A DNA stretch of 64,000 nt from Gibbula magus (lineage: Eukaryota; Mollusca; Gastropoda; Trochida; Trochidae). Below the pieces are notes generated by a model. That model saw only the letters and a list, made by a program, of their open reading frames with translations, made no database searches and was not told the DNA's origin. The stretch is from positions 10,261,021 to 10,325,020 of the forward strand of contig OW388303.1 in the NCBI GenBank assembly GCA_936450465.1. The letters run 5' to 3'. The position numbers were made by a program, and so were the translations under genes. Below are positions 1 through 12,848 of the stretch, one piece after another. The first letter of the stretch is position 1, and each line of letters opens with the position of its first letter.

Positions 1-3000
1 GATACATCATGTCTCCAGAAGTCAACTAAACTAAATTTGAAAATTCAAAACATTATCTGTTCAAATTTCTGAGAAACACAGGTTTTAAAAATCGTTGTTT
101 TGGAATCTCCTTAACTAGAGGAGATTGGAGAATCAGAAATGGATTTTTGGCTTGTTTCGTCACTTCCTTCAGTAAAGACATGTCAACAAATTTAAGCCCA
201 AGAAGGTTATTTATTTCGACTACATCATTAATTAATTAAAATTCTGCATTTTCTGAAATTTTAAAGTTAAATGGCAAACATTCTGGCATAAAACTATTGT
301 GAAAAACTTATTTCAGCACCGAAGTGTACTTGAACCGATATAAAAATAAAAGTATTATATTTTGATCTGGGTATCTCTTTACAAATCATGTCCCTATAAA
401 ATGCATTAAAATCAACTTTCTCCGACATTGAATTCTATACTGTTGATGTTAATGTGGTGATGTTTCTTTGAGTATACCAAAATGTTGCCATTGTTATCAT
501 CCATAAAAATCCTATCTATTAATGTAATAATTGTTTATTCACAATGAAATTGATAATATAGTTACAGTCATTTCACACACATGTTAAAGACAATATTTGA
601 AGTTGAAGACACAAAAACTCCAGTGAGATAAAATTGACGATGAAATCCAACATTTTACAGTTGTCACACAATAGCGCCATTAATAATAAACACAACTGAG
701 AGATTTATAGAAAATCAATGTGTTTACATCTGCTGGGTTACAAGTCTCATCGTCATAGATACCCAAGAATCTCACGAAAATACTATCTACTTGTCCACTA
801 ATAAAGCAATGCTTTAGTTTAAACCTCCGATTTCTTTTAAGATGTCTAATAATACGAGTTCTTTATGATTCAAAATTAAATTTCTATCTTAATTATTCTG
901 GCTTTTAGTTTTACCTCAAAATGTTGAGACAATGTTAAAGTTTATAAGTTTATAATCAAATCATTACAAATCCAAAAAATATTTGTCAACCTTTTACTTA
1001 AGGCATGATCAAAATCATGGTTTAATCAATATTTTTATGGTATTTACACAAATAATATGTTTTACTTCTTGTTACCGGTAATTAAGAACTATAATTAAGG
1101 TGATTGGGCTTATATGTTTGGGTGTGACTAGTGAGGATAAAGTCATTAGTGCCGAGATGAATAATTATGATTATTTTGGTCTCATTTGTGATCAATAACT
1201 GAAACATATACACAAATAGGGAGTCACTTTCTCATGAATTTTAATTAACATTATTATTAGTATTTCGTCTTAGAAATTTGATTTTTAACTTTTACAAATA
1301 AATTCTTTTTATATCTGCTGTTTAATTGAATAATACAGCAATGTTGAATAACATAGTTAATATGTAAGTAAACATTGGACTAATATATAAACTATTAAAA
1401 TAAAATAAAATTATTTGATAAATATAAATATAAGCACATTTGCATTGATTTTCAAACCGACCAAAATAATAAAATGAATGTCCACAAATGTAATATGCAA
1501 AGACAACAAAAACCTTAATACCAGACCCAATCAATACAATAGATTAAATAATGCTGGAGTTTCTCTGAAACGATCCCATACAAAAAATGTTACGGAACTT
1601 GAATTAAAACCTGTTACAGACTACAATAGAACAGCTACAAATTCTTTCTGCCCGTTGAAAACCCATCGAAGGCATGGACATTTTAATAGGCTTTGTGCAT
1701 GATCGGTCATGCATCCCGTCAATAGAGCAGTATGCTGATGGCCTATTCATACATATAGGACCGAGATAAATTTCAACACACTGTTTGCTTTACCGAGGAA
1801 TGCCGAAACCAAGCCTCATTTTGACATCACGGTTTCCAAGCAGGTCAAAAGTTCATTTCTTTATTAAATTAGGCTGCAAGATGCCAAGATGTAACATGAC
1901 ATTAAATCAATGGAAAGAAATTATTTTAAAAACAATTTTGAATGTCATGGATTTTAAATAATGGCATTCTGTTTGTGTTCTTAATTCTTTATGTAATTCA
2001 TGATTAATAATATTTTTGTCTTGAAGTTTATATTTCATCAAATTAATAACGTTTAACAAACTCATAAATCACCTTTTAAGATATATATTTATATAAAGTA
2101 CTAAAATTTTCCTTCAAAAACAAAGTTTTAATCCATTGAGAAGACTTTCCTCTTTTAATTTTCAAACATGACTCATAAATGTCAATTGTGTAATGAAATT
2201 TTTACAATTTTATTCTCAAGCATCCTTGATCATTTTTAAATTCTATAATATTAAAATCTTTATAAACAACTTGTAAAGAAAGCCAACAATAGATATTTAT
2301 GCGATACAAAATGAAAAAAAAATTAGGTCATTCCTAAACAAAGTAATGAAAACCACTTGTATAAGGCCGCTCCCTCCAGCGTGAATCCACTGCTATGAAT
2401 GAATACCACAACTGACCTTACGAGGCAATCAATTTCATTATCAGTGATATGTACATTTTCAAAAGAGTAATTCACTCTATATGATTATTGAATCGTAAGA
2501 TTAAAATATAAATTATTTCCTGTTAAATGGAGGATGAATAAGCCAAGGAAAGCCAACATACAAAGACTAAGAATTCAAAACATTATAGCCTAGAAGCTTA
2601 CTGAGTGTATGTATATATATATATTTCCTCATTATAAGAACACAGTTGGGATACAACAATGCCATACATAAATATTTTCTTTTCAGCTCACAATCAATCA
2701 ATTTTCAACCAAATATAATTTTGAGATTATTTTTATGTTGAACATGCTTGAAATAAAAAATACATACATTAATTTATTTTTTGAGTTGTTTTTGAGGATT
2801 TGCCTTATAATGAAGATTGTTTAACATGAGCCCTTGAAATTGGAACCCAACAATTGAGGTCAAATAAGCAAAAGACTGACAGCTCCAGTAAACAGTTTCT
2901 AGGGTTTTATAACAGTACACAATCAACCCCTATCTGCTTTCAATTTTGTTCAAAATCGTTTTTAATCTTTTCTTACTCATTCTATAAGAATTTTTTAAAA

Positions 3001-6000
3001 TTACTTTCGCACAAATATTCAATGCAATTAAAAACATTTTGAAAAACAAAATCCACTTTATATCACAAACAACACTTATTTTTTAAAAAGATGTTAGATT
3101 AATATTTAACATTTCAAATCTCAAAAAAGATTACGGAAGATTGGAGATTACTAAAAAATACGAAACGGTAATATAAGTTAATACGCACAGAATAAATATG
3201 CAACAAAGAAAAGGAAGAAATCCATTCTTACCAGGTAATAGCTCGACTCAAGAATACATTGTAAAGAAAAACTAATTCAGAACATGTATTATCAAAATTT
3301 TAACAAAAATACCCATATTTAAATGAAAACATGAATTTGAACAAGTAAAGTCGTATAACTATTTTGAGTAAAGACGAAGGATGATTGATTAACGGAACAT
3401 TGATATTTTTATTTAATTTTCTGTAAATATTTCTAAATGTCTGAAAATAAGTTGCATTTGTTGATTGTAAATCAAATTCTAACAGTATTGGCTTTCGACA
3501 AATATATTTTTTAAGGATTTAAAAACAAAAATTATTTCATAATATTTTTTTTACATCCTATATGACACTACTCAAAACATGAAATGTTATTTGACAAAAC
3601 GAATGTTAACATTTAACATGTATGTTGAAATACCTCTCGATGAGTCATTACCCAGTTATTTTAATAAGAACCCAACATTATCAATTCTAAATTTGAAAGC
3701 AAATATCACACAAAGCAAGTTTCAGAGTTAAATCTCGCCCTGCTGCAGTAGTAGAAAGTTGCCAAGGCAACATTAACCCTGGACCTGCTAAACAAATTTT
3801 ATCTTTAAAATCAATTAATTTAAATTAATGCAAAAACTTGTACATGTTTCTTTTTCTTGTCTAACAACTAAATACTTACAAATGTTCCTTTGTCTAAAAT
3901 ACTAGAACTATGTATTCAAACAGCTAGACATGCTCTTGATCGTTAGACTGTAACTGCATGTGCAGTTGTGCTCAGTGGTCTCACTAAATTATCACAATTT
4001 TTTATTAGAGGCTCACTGATAATTCACCCATGCAAGTTCAACAAATTTTATTATTACCTACGAGGGCAAACATATCGGGGTTCATATTTTTCATACGATG
4101 CCCTAGGGCAACATATCACTTTGTCATGGTGTCACAGCTTTGTTAAGCACGGTATAATCTGGGATTGATCAGGGGATTAATATATGTATTCCATGAGAGA
4201 CTGGATTTTGTGCAGTGAGATATTTAATATTATTACTTTCCGGTGTAAGATACTGCAGTGTAATATTTATACTGCAAAATTAAACTAGTGTAATACCGCT
4301 TTGTGCATGGTGTCACAAAAGCTGTGATGTAATCATCCAAGTAGCAAATTTTACTATTTCAACAAGGAAAATGCAACAAAGCCATACGTATTCTATATCA
4401 TTTTATTAATAAATTAAATATCTATTTGTTCTTATTTCTCTGAATTATTTATGATTTTTTATGCCTACTTTTTTAATACATTGAGAAAAGAGTGATATGA
4501 GTGATACATTTTAAATAATTTTTCTGTTGCACTGAATAACTGAGTCATACATCAATAGATATGATTTTTATTATCACAAAATATTAACGTTAATAAGATA
4601 TTGAAATGCATTTTGACAATTCCCCACAAAAATTCCCTCTAAGATGTGAGAAAATTTACGTTACGACAAGATACAAACTCATGTCCGTATCACTTGTCAA
4701 TATCTAATTATGCCTTGTTACACAGTATGGCCAGTAGCAAGATAAGCTGCCAATCAATAAATCATTGTTGGTATCAGCTGGTGAATAACATGTCTATACA
4801 TGTTTGGGGCTCATGATGCTACAACAGAAACTGGTACTATGTGTAAACAATTATGATGAAATAGTCCTTTATAAATATCTGTCCATCATAAATATTAACT
4901 TGATCAATGTTATGCATGTTAATTTATTGGGTTTTTAAAAAACAGACACAATAATTTTTGCCATGCTATATGACGTACTCTACTGAATACATTCAAATTG
5001 ATATCTACATAAATATAATATATTCAAAATGTAACATTTTCCAAAACATTATAATATTGAACTATATGGTGAAATGTTATGTCACACGAGGAAGAAGAAA
5101 ATCTATTTCAATATCAATGTCAATGAAACTAAGGAAACATTAACACTCAAACAACATTATGTATGACAAACAATATTATCAATTTCAGAAATGTGATGAG
5201 AACAAATAGCAAATACATCACTTTCATTCTAAACATAAATAACATAAAAATAAATCTAATTCTTTTAATAATACTGTAGATGATTTCTAGCCAATAAAAA
5301 AATGAAGGCCAACGGTCAAGTGATTAATTTTGGAAATTGGCACTGCAAGACCAAGGAGAATGTCCACAATGTTTTGGCTATTTTTAGCTTGTAACCATAG
5401 CAACAGGGGGAACTGACTTGGGGGGCTGTTGATTGATGTCCATTTAGCTCATTATTGGGAGAAGGACAACATCTTGAATTAAATAATACCTCCCTGACCC
5501 CCCTCCCCTCTTCTCTCCCTCCAAAGGATGGTTCCCCTTTTCCAGTAAGCATAGCTAACAGGGCACATTTGGCAGCCTCCGGCTCAACAGGGGTTAATGA
5601 TTTATTGCACTGCAATGCAATGTGAAATGAAATTGATTGAAATCAACAGTGCTTGTGCTGGACTAAATAATATAACTGATCTCCGGATCAATGAAATTGG
5701 TGACATGTTGCTGCATCCGATTATTCAGCTGGGAAATAATTGACGATAATTCTCATGGGACTGTTGCTTAATTATGTGAATTTTTAATGATAATTTTTAA
5801 CTTTGAAATAAATGTTGAAAGGCCATGGGTTCCTATTTCTATAAAAAATATCTATTGAGGTAAGATAATTAACCAAAAGAAATACTATCCTTTATTATTT
5901 ACTCAGGTATTTTTGTTTTGTGTCACAGGTTATTCAAACAAAGACAATTAATTTCTTTTAATGAAGTTTTTCTTACAAGTAAAAAAAGACTTTACTTCAA

Positions 6001-6360
6001 CAAATCAAAATATGAAATATATGACATAAATGGACTTTAATTATTATTGTAAATGCCTAAGATAATGAAACTAAAAATACTAAACGTTACATTGTCTTAA
6101 TGATGATTTTACCAAGAGGTATATGTTCGATAATAACAATTTGACAATCTTGAAAATACACAAAATCTTTAGCCTGTAACCCATTATTAAAAAAAAACAA
6201 GTTATTATGACAGACACGAATTAACACTATATCTGATTGATTAATTAGTGAAAATCATTCTGAGCGGCAAATGTATAGGAATCACATCTGCTCAAAACAA
6301 AGGAATATTCAAGCTATCCTTGAATATTTGGGGACCTATAGACTAAAACATAATCTATGA
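1..6360. other. AT-rich non-coding DNA, no gene recognised
   Basis: No open segment here combines length, composition and splice signals well enough to be called a gene. There are poly-A and poly-T runs, a short TA run near 2611-2622 and many small AT palindromes. Two stretches are richer in GC than their surroundings: 1560-1860, and 5400-5600, which carries a pyrimidine tract followed by AG (see findings). The block lies upstream of the ARID5-like gene, so distal regulatory DNA is possible, but nothing in the sequence proves it. Confidence 0.6.
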
Positions 6361-6771
6361 AGTACCATAAATTCTTGAATAAAAGCCCCTCGATTATTAA
6401 TTTCAAACACCGTTTTGACCCGGCGATTATTCAAGGCAGGTGATTATTTTTTTCAAAGACATATATAAATGTGAAATTTGTAGTATTGCAGTATGTTTTT
6501 AATTATGAATATTGTAAACGAAGTGCATGTCATGAGGTTAAACTTCGCATAAATATGCTTATGCCGGAAGTAATTTTTAAAAGGAGATAGGCATTAGTTT
6601 ATTTACATTTTCTAAATTTATAACGCAGCAATTATTTAAGGCAGGCGATTATTTATATCAAAGAGGGCTTAGACCCAGCGATTATTCAAGGCAGGCGATT
6701 ATTCAAGGCAGGCGATTATTCAAGGCAGGCGATTGTTCAAGGCAGGCGAATGTTCAAGGATTTACGGTACT
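6361..6771. mobile_element. MITE with imperfect terminal inverted repeats and internal 17-bp tandem repeat
   Basis: The left end AGTACCATAAATTCTTGAAT is the inverse of the right end, which reads TTCAAGGATTTACGGTACT, with two to three mismatches over about 18 bases. Inside the right half (6680-6759) a 17-bp unit of the form GATTATTCAAGGCAGGC is repeated nearly five times. Similar GCGATTATT segments occur near 6420 and 6640. No transposase reading frame is present, so the element is non-autonomous. The target duplication is not clear. It resembles the GCGCC-type elements at 32.3 and 57.95 kb. Confidence 0.6.
6680..6759. repeat. 17-bp tandem repeat, about 4.7 units
   Basis: Units start at 6680, 6697, 6714, 6731 and 6748. 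The first three are identical. The fourth has A to G at position 5, and the fifth is partial with one more change. The array sits directly inside the right terminal repeat of the surrounding MITE. Confidence 0.85.
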
Positions 6772-9700
6772 CTATTCCATGGAATCCTATTCCTATCAGC
6801 TCTTTGATCCATATTCAGTTTGTCTAGACTTGCTGAACAAGGACCTAGACTGTATTAACCTGACTCTTATTCTTACACAGTCTTACATGAGACTTGTGGT
6901 TTAACATAATTTACTAATTCGAAATAATGAAATTATACATCAAACATATATTTTATACTGACGAAACTCAACATTCATATTCATCAAAAAAACCCATTAA
7001 TACTCATCCATATCAACATTACCAGAAATAAAATCAGCATATTACATTTTAAAACAAAATCCAACATTCAAGCAAAATCATGATGGTTAAATCACTAATG
7101 AGTAATGACCTCACTTTTACCAGTGTTACAGTTTATTATCTCCACTTGCCAAATAACTTATGTTAATGTGCGTAAATGGCTTATGATGATTATGTTAATG
7201 CCCTTGAACGACAAGTGATGCATTTGAAGCTGTTTATTGACGCGATACATACAGCGACATCTGTCTAACACCACCAATCAAGTAACAGCTGACCGCAGAG
7301 AAATCGACAGCACTGAAATGATGGAGACCGTCTCAATTCCAGTTTTTGTTAGTAATTCAAATATTGAAATAAATACATTTTACAAAATCAATATCTATCA
7401 ATAGCCGCAACAAGAATCACTCAATGAATGATTAAGATCATAATTCTATACACCATTGCTGTCAGTGGTTTGAATCATAACAATACATTATGATGAATTC
7501 AAAAAATAAAATTCCAATTATCTTATGCTCTGAAAGAAATTGAAAACAAATAATTAACAAAGAATCAGACATCTCAAACAGGGTAAAAATCATAAACCAA
7601 ATATTCTACAATTTACACGTTCATAATAATTTCAGTATTCAAAGTAATATTAATATTGACACTCATAATGTTTTTATAAGACATGATTACTATTCTTTAC
7701 ATTGATAATCTCCCATATTGATAGTAATATTAAATTCACTGTAAAGATAAGAACATAAAACTACCACAATACCAGAAATTAATTACATAATGATGAACTC
7801 AAGTTCTTTCAAATAATGATAATAAGTATATTTATAAGTGTGCCTTATTCACATCAATAAATATGCTCCTTTTAAATGTTAAGAGAGTTTTAAAAATATA
7901 GTGTCTAGAGAGTTTTTACAAAATAGGTCTAGAGATATAACTTCTCTGAAAGTCTCCAGATATCAGAAAATCTTAATTTTCATGAAAGAGAATAAAATGA
8001 AAAAGGACCCAGTGTGATCTCTTAATTTCCAAACACAATCTAGACTTGCTTCTCTTATAGACTTTATTTGGCTTCAGGTTTGATTCAGGGTTTAATGACC
8101 AAGTATTATTGAACAGATTAATTTAGAAATTGGAAAATATGTGAATAAAAATTACTTGAGAAGAAATTAAGTGTTCTGAAAATAGGTTTGACAATGTTAA
8201 CATGGCGTGACTCATCGTCTGAACTTTCAATTTAATGAATAAACATAATTTTTAGGAAATATTGAAAACCGATATTAATTTGATTTGGAAAATTTATGAC
8301 GTCCCTCTTATCTTTCATAACATGTGCCTTGGGGATAAAAAGTGACATGATAACAGTGTTATCACCCTGGCTGTCTACCAACCAAACCTTGTAAATTGAG
8401 GAAGTACATTCTAAATATACAACACCATGAGCTAAAGGCATTGTTATGCTTGGAGATTTGGCTTACACATAAAAATATTTACTGACACATCATCCATGTC
8501 AGTTAAACAGGTTATGCGTGACATTTTTTGTTGTTTTGATATATGTCGTTGGTTTTCATGTATGAAATTTTTCCATCACTTCAACATCCATTACAAAGGA
8601 TGTATGTATATTCAAAAGGTGTTGTTACAAAATTTAAGTTTAATTTCTGGAGAAGTGACTTAATTTTTCTACTACATTGAAAATTAAAAGGGTATTATAC
8701 ATGGGGCCATTTTAGTTAGATTTCACTGTGTATATATGATTTTCATTCAGGAAGTTATTTTGAAAATACACAACTTTATCTTATAGTATCTACTTGAAAA
8801 TACTAACTATATTTACAGAAGTTGGTTGTGTTTTTTTTAAAATACTAAAATTTTGATAATACATACTGTTATATTCGCATTGTTAAGGACAAACTTTGTA
8901 ATGATTAAGAGAAATATAAGGAAACATTTTTATCCCATAATCAGTTTATAGCTTTCAAGATTGACTTACATTTATCAATTGTCCAAAAAATCCTGACTTA
9001 AATAATTAAATCGATTCCATCAAATTCAAGGAAATTATTAAACAGAAAAAATGTAACTGAAAGTACACTATTAGTGTATATAGACTGGCAACCTGCTACG
9101 ATGCATTCTAAATGTTTTTGAATATAATTTTCAAATATTTTTCTTAATATTATGACTTTGTTAATAAAAAGAATATTAGGTCAGGCAAAATTAATAACTT
9201 GGTTTACAGGCAGGAGGCAAAAAAACAAAATTTGGCAACATTCTTGATTTGAAGGGAAGATTTTGCAACATTATTTGAGATGAAATCTACCAGGTAAATA
9301 GCATCGTCATAGTCAAAATGTGATGCAATGACATTGTTTGTGATGTCATGTGATTAAGACAAAGTCATATTTTGCTGTAAGACATCCTATGAAAAATATG
9401 AACCTTTAATTTATATGATTGCCCACATAGATAATATCAACAGATATTTCTGTGTACGTTACCTGTATAATCTGATAATTATTTCACAGACTAACACAGG
9501 TGTGCGGAAATCGATCTGACAACATCTAATGACTGGAACCTGTTACATAAGCAGCCTGTGATGTAATCACATTGTTATGTACAGCTTTCTTCACAGAATG
9601 ATGATTTGCTGCTAAAAATAGACAGTGAGTTCATTCAATGGCTCCCAGCTGTAAACTTGGAAATGACGTTCAATTTTGTTAATAAAAATTGAGAGCTCAT

Positions 9701-9780
9701 TTGCAATTTTTGTATATTTTCAGGAGTTCTTATACTCTATATCAGTATGTCGGAAATATATTTTTATTCATGTTTGTTTG
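6772..9780. other. AT-rich non-coding DNA
   Basis: No gene, RNA or clear repeat boundary was seen. The sequence is AT-rich with scattered poly-T and poly-A runs. The only annotated-size ORF (8232-8441, - strand) has no splice context and no recognisable protein character. Confidence 0.55.
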
Positions 9781-9828
9781 GAGAAAGCCTGCAACACCAT
9801 TGTAGTGAAACCTGCAAGCATAGGCTGG
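9781..9828 (-). repeat. SINE 3'-body fragment in reverse orientation
   Basis: Read on the - strand this segment matches the SINE body downstream of the tRNA-like head. It has the GCAGGTTTCA block and then GGTGTTGCAGGCTTTCTC. The same blocks appear in + orientation at 10047-10102, 42740-42785 and 54883-54930. It lies head-to-head with the + strand SINE that begins immediately to its right, so the two can pair as a long inverted repeat. Confidence 0.7.
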
Positions 9829-10165
9829 AGCGGGCTAGTGTAGTGGTTAGCATATTAGGCTTCAAATAAAGAGATTTTGGGTTCAAACCCATCTAAGGAT
9901 CATGAGGTCCGAGGTTCGAATCCCACCAGGGGCATGGCAATTTTGTCTGCAGTAGAGGATTGTTCTACATGCAGTAAGGTTTGGGTGCAATGATACACTG
10001 AATTTCAGTGCAGTACCATCCATCACTCGCCAGTTCCGGCCAATGCATGCAGGTTTCAATGCATTAGATACTCAAACTGGTGTTGCAGGCTTTCTCCCTA
10101 CATTAAGTCCCAAATCACCTGCCCTCACCTGGAACCAGTACAACATGGGAAGTAAAACACTTAAT
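9829..10165 (+). mobile_element. tRNA-derived SINE with two B-box-like motifs
   Basis: The head carries an A-box-like stretch (TAGTGTAGTGGTTAGC) and a B box (GAGGTTCGAATCCCACC at about 9910). The conserved SINE body follows: GGGGCATGGCAA, TTTGTCTGCAGTAGA, ACATGCAGTAAGGTTTGGG, then GGTGTTGCAGGCTTTCTCCC. A second B-box-like motif, GGGTTCAAACCC near 9881, lies between the A box and the usual B box. The other copies in this window lack it. The copy is diverged and its 3' tail is altered after about 10100. Confidence 0.8.
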
Positions 10166-10379
10166 TACAATGATCACTTGCATTCAAACCTTAAACCTTA
10201 TAGAACTTTCTAGACAGATAAAATACATAGATCTTGGAAGGTTTGGATCCCTGAGCCTCTTGATCAGATGAAATCCAAACCACTGTGCAATTCTTCGCCT
10301 ACCGGTACATACCACTAACATTGAATCAAGCAAGACACTAGTTTTTATCATCAAAAGGTGGGTATTGTCCCCCGACCCC

Positions 10380-11262
10380 AACGCGCAACGGGGGACTATG
10401 TATTCAGCGGCGTCTGTACGTACGTCACATTTCTTGTTAACGCGATATCTCATGAAGCGTTGCATCCAAAGTCTTCAAATTTGGTGCCAGGCTACATTGT
10501 GGGAAGACGCAGACACCAGTTTATTATGGTGATCTGAACCATATTTTCAAGGTCACCATGACACTTAGACCACTCTATTATCTCTTGTTAACGTGATATC
10601 TCATGACCGCTTGGACATAATGGATTAATATTTTCTGACAGCCAAATTGGTGGATTACGCAGACACCAGTTGATTTTGGTGACCTTTGTCTTATTTTCAA
10701 GGTCACCACAATGCTTTGACCACTTTTCGAACTCTTGTTAATGCAATATCTCCTGAACCCAAGCACCCAAAGTCTTCAAATTTGGTGTCAGTCTACAATG
10801 GGGGTTGACGCAGACACCAATCGATTTTGGTGAACATGAACTTATTTTCAAGGTGCCTATGACACTTGACCAAATGATGTGTCTTACTAAATCAATGTTC
10901 GAAAAGTGGCCGAAACATTGTGGTGACCTTGAAAATAAGGTAAAGGTCATCAAAATCGACTGGTGTCTGCATAGCCTGCCAATATAGGCTGTCAGCAAAT
11001 GTTAAGACATTATGTCTAACCGGTCATGAAATATCACGTTGACAAGAGACAATAAAGTGGTCGAAGAGTCGTGGTGACCTTGAAAATAAGGTCAAGGTCA
11101 CCAAAATCGACTGGTGTCTACGTCTTCCCACAATGTGGGCTGACAGCAAATTTGAAGACTTTGGAAAAAACCCTTCATGAGATATTGCGTTAACAAGAAA
11201 TGTGACATACGGACAGACGGATGGACGTACAGATGCCGCTGAATACATAGTCATACAATAAA
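10380..11262. repeat. Large inverted-repeat element built from about 150-bp sub-repeats
   Basis: The left part has three tandem sub-repeats, starting near 10428, 10584 and 10735. Each contains 'cttgttaac', 'atctcatga', 'agtcttcaaatttggtg' and 'cagacaccag..gattttggtgacc'. The right part (about 10890-11262) contains the same blocks in reverse orientation. The outermost blocks, a GTATTCAGCGGC-type end at 10399 and its inverse at 11238, make the whole element a long hairpin. Overlapping frames on both strands are shadows of the repeat. The same family continues at 11780-12260 and 15200-15340, split by later insertions. Confidence 0.75.
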
Positions 11263-11886
11263 TGCAAACTCAGCAGTTTGATCAATAACAATGGCCCAAA
11301 CATGCAGTGTCATAAAAATAGAGTCAGTGGCTCTGTAGCTCATCCACCTTTGTATGAATTATTATATGTTTTGGGATCCATTATTCGCGATCAACTATAT
11401 TGTGCTTGTCAAGGTATGTTTACAAAAAACTGCAGAATGCAAGTGCTTTTTGTTCATTTATTGTAAAAAAACAGCTTTTAGGAGTTATCTCTATGACTCG
11501 CACAAAGTGACTCCATGCCATTCACTCACAAATTTGCACTCAAAGGTTATATATTATTGATAATGCCTTTCAAAAGCGCTAGAAACCACTTAAGTAGCTG
11601 AAAACATTCCTGAAATAGGCAAAATAGTACATTTTACTCCCAGGATACTCTCCCACAACCACCTGCCTGTTGAATGAAGTAAAATATATTATACTAGATC
11701 TTATCATTTAATCAAAAGGTGCAATCTCATTAAAATCATATCTTTGATTTTAATGAGATGATCAAAAGGTGGTTCTTCATACTGGAAAAAAGAGTCATGA
11801 TGACCACAAAATTTGAAGTTATTTGGTGCTACGGTTCATGAGATACAGCATTAACAACTTTTTGAAAAGTGGTCAATGTATTGCAG
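11263..11886. other. Decayed repeat DNA between inserted elements
   Basis: No gene was recognised. Near 11319-11345 there is an AGAGTCAGTGGCTCT hairpin followed by GTAGCTCATC. A matching one lies at 15373-15400 and a weaker one at 53995-54015, so this is the end of a dispersed element. From about 11760 the sequence rejoins the 10.4-11.3 kb repeat family. Confidence 0.5.
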
Positions 11887-12222
11887 CAGGGTTCGATTTA
11901 TTTTTTTTCAAAACACTGCACCTTGTGCAGCTTGCCATTTAATAGTGACTGCACCACAGTAAAACTCACTGCACCAGTTTTGTCATAGAAAACCAGAGAC
12001 CAAATTCTAAAAACAATGTCACATGATGGTACTTTAAAACAGGGATGCAGATTCAAATTTTTGCAATAACTTTAATAATGTAAAGTTTTGAGGCATAAGA
12101 ATTAGCACATATTTGCTATAACTAACTCACTGCACGGCGTGCAGTCGTATGACAAACCTAGGCTGCACAATACAATATTAGGCTGTTTCGGTGCAGTTTG
12201 ATTAACATGAAATCGAACCCTG
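11887..12222. mobile_element. hAT-like MITE with CAGGGTTCGATTT ends
   Basis: The 336-bp element starts CAGGGTTCGATTT and ends with the inverse, AAATCGAACCCTG (12210-12222). It is flanked by the 7-bp direct repeat ATTGCAG (11880-11886 and 12223-12229). CAGGG termini and a 7-8 bp target duplication are typical of hAT-type elements. There is no transposase ORF. When the element and one duplication are removed, the flanks join into a normal copy of the host repeat (gtggtcaa...tgaccttgaa), which confirms the insertion. Confidence 0.8.
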
Positions 12223-12268
12223 ATTGCAGTGACCTTGAACATAAACTCAACGCCACTAAAGTTGACTC

Positions 12269-12563
12269 CCCCCCCCCCCCCCCGTTTTTTTTTTTCTCTT
12301 TCTTTTTCAGTCTTCGTTAAATCTCTCTCATCCTTTTTGTTAGGATAAAACGTAATTACGGTAAAGTGTTACAATGTTACCTAAACAAGAACCCGCAAAT
12401 GTACACATGAATTGATTAAATCCCTGCCAACCCCTAGCCACGTGGGTCATGTAGGGGCGATATATGTATGTAATCGTGGCGGTCAACACTTTAAGTAATA
12501 ATATTTTTTTATAAAAAAAAACAATTTTTAAAAAACAAACAAAAAAACAAAAAAAACAAACAA
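12269..12563 (+). mobile_element. Poly-A retroposon with 14-bp target-site duplication
   Basis: The insert is flanked by identical 14-bp copies of ACTAAAGTTGACTC (12255-12268 and 12564-12577). It begins with a run of about 15 C, then a T-rich stretch, and ends in an A-rich tail of A runs broken by C. Long target duplications plus an A-rich tail indicate target-primed reverse transcription by a LINE machinery. No ORF was seen and no tRNA-like boxes were recognised, so the source RNA is unknown. Confidence 0.8.
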
Positions 12564-12848
12564 ACTAAAGTTGACTCGTGTCTGAATAATTCCCCAATGA
12601 AGAACTAACAAATATTTGGTGCTAAGATATCAAATAAAAAATTATTAAAAACTAAAAAATCATAAGAGTGGGCCACCCTCAGTGAGCCCCAACCCTAGTG
12701 TTTGCCATGCAACCAAGGGCAATAACTCTAATCACACCACTTTTCAATCTTATCATTGTCAGACAGAATAAGGCGAGAAGGAGGCCCTTCCCCATGGAGG
12801 ATCCTCTTCAAAGAATCAGGAACCTATACAGGTTTGTTCGATTCTTTT

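Noticed and set aside
10400..11260. AAGGTCA half-sites as nuclear-receptor response elements
   Set aside because: They belong to a dispersed repeat present in several decayed copies; there is no evidence of function.
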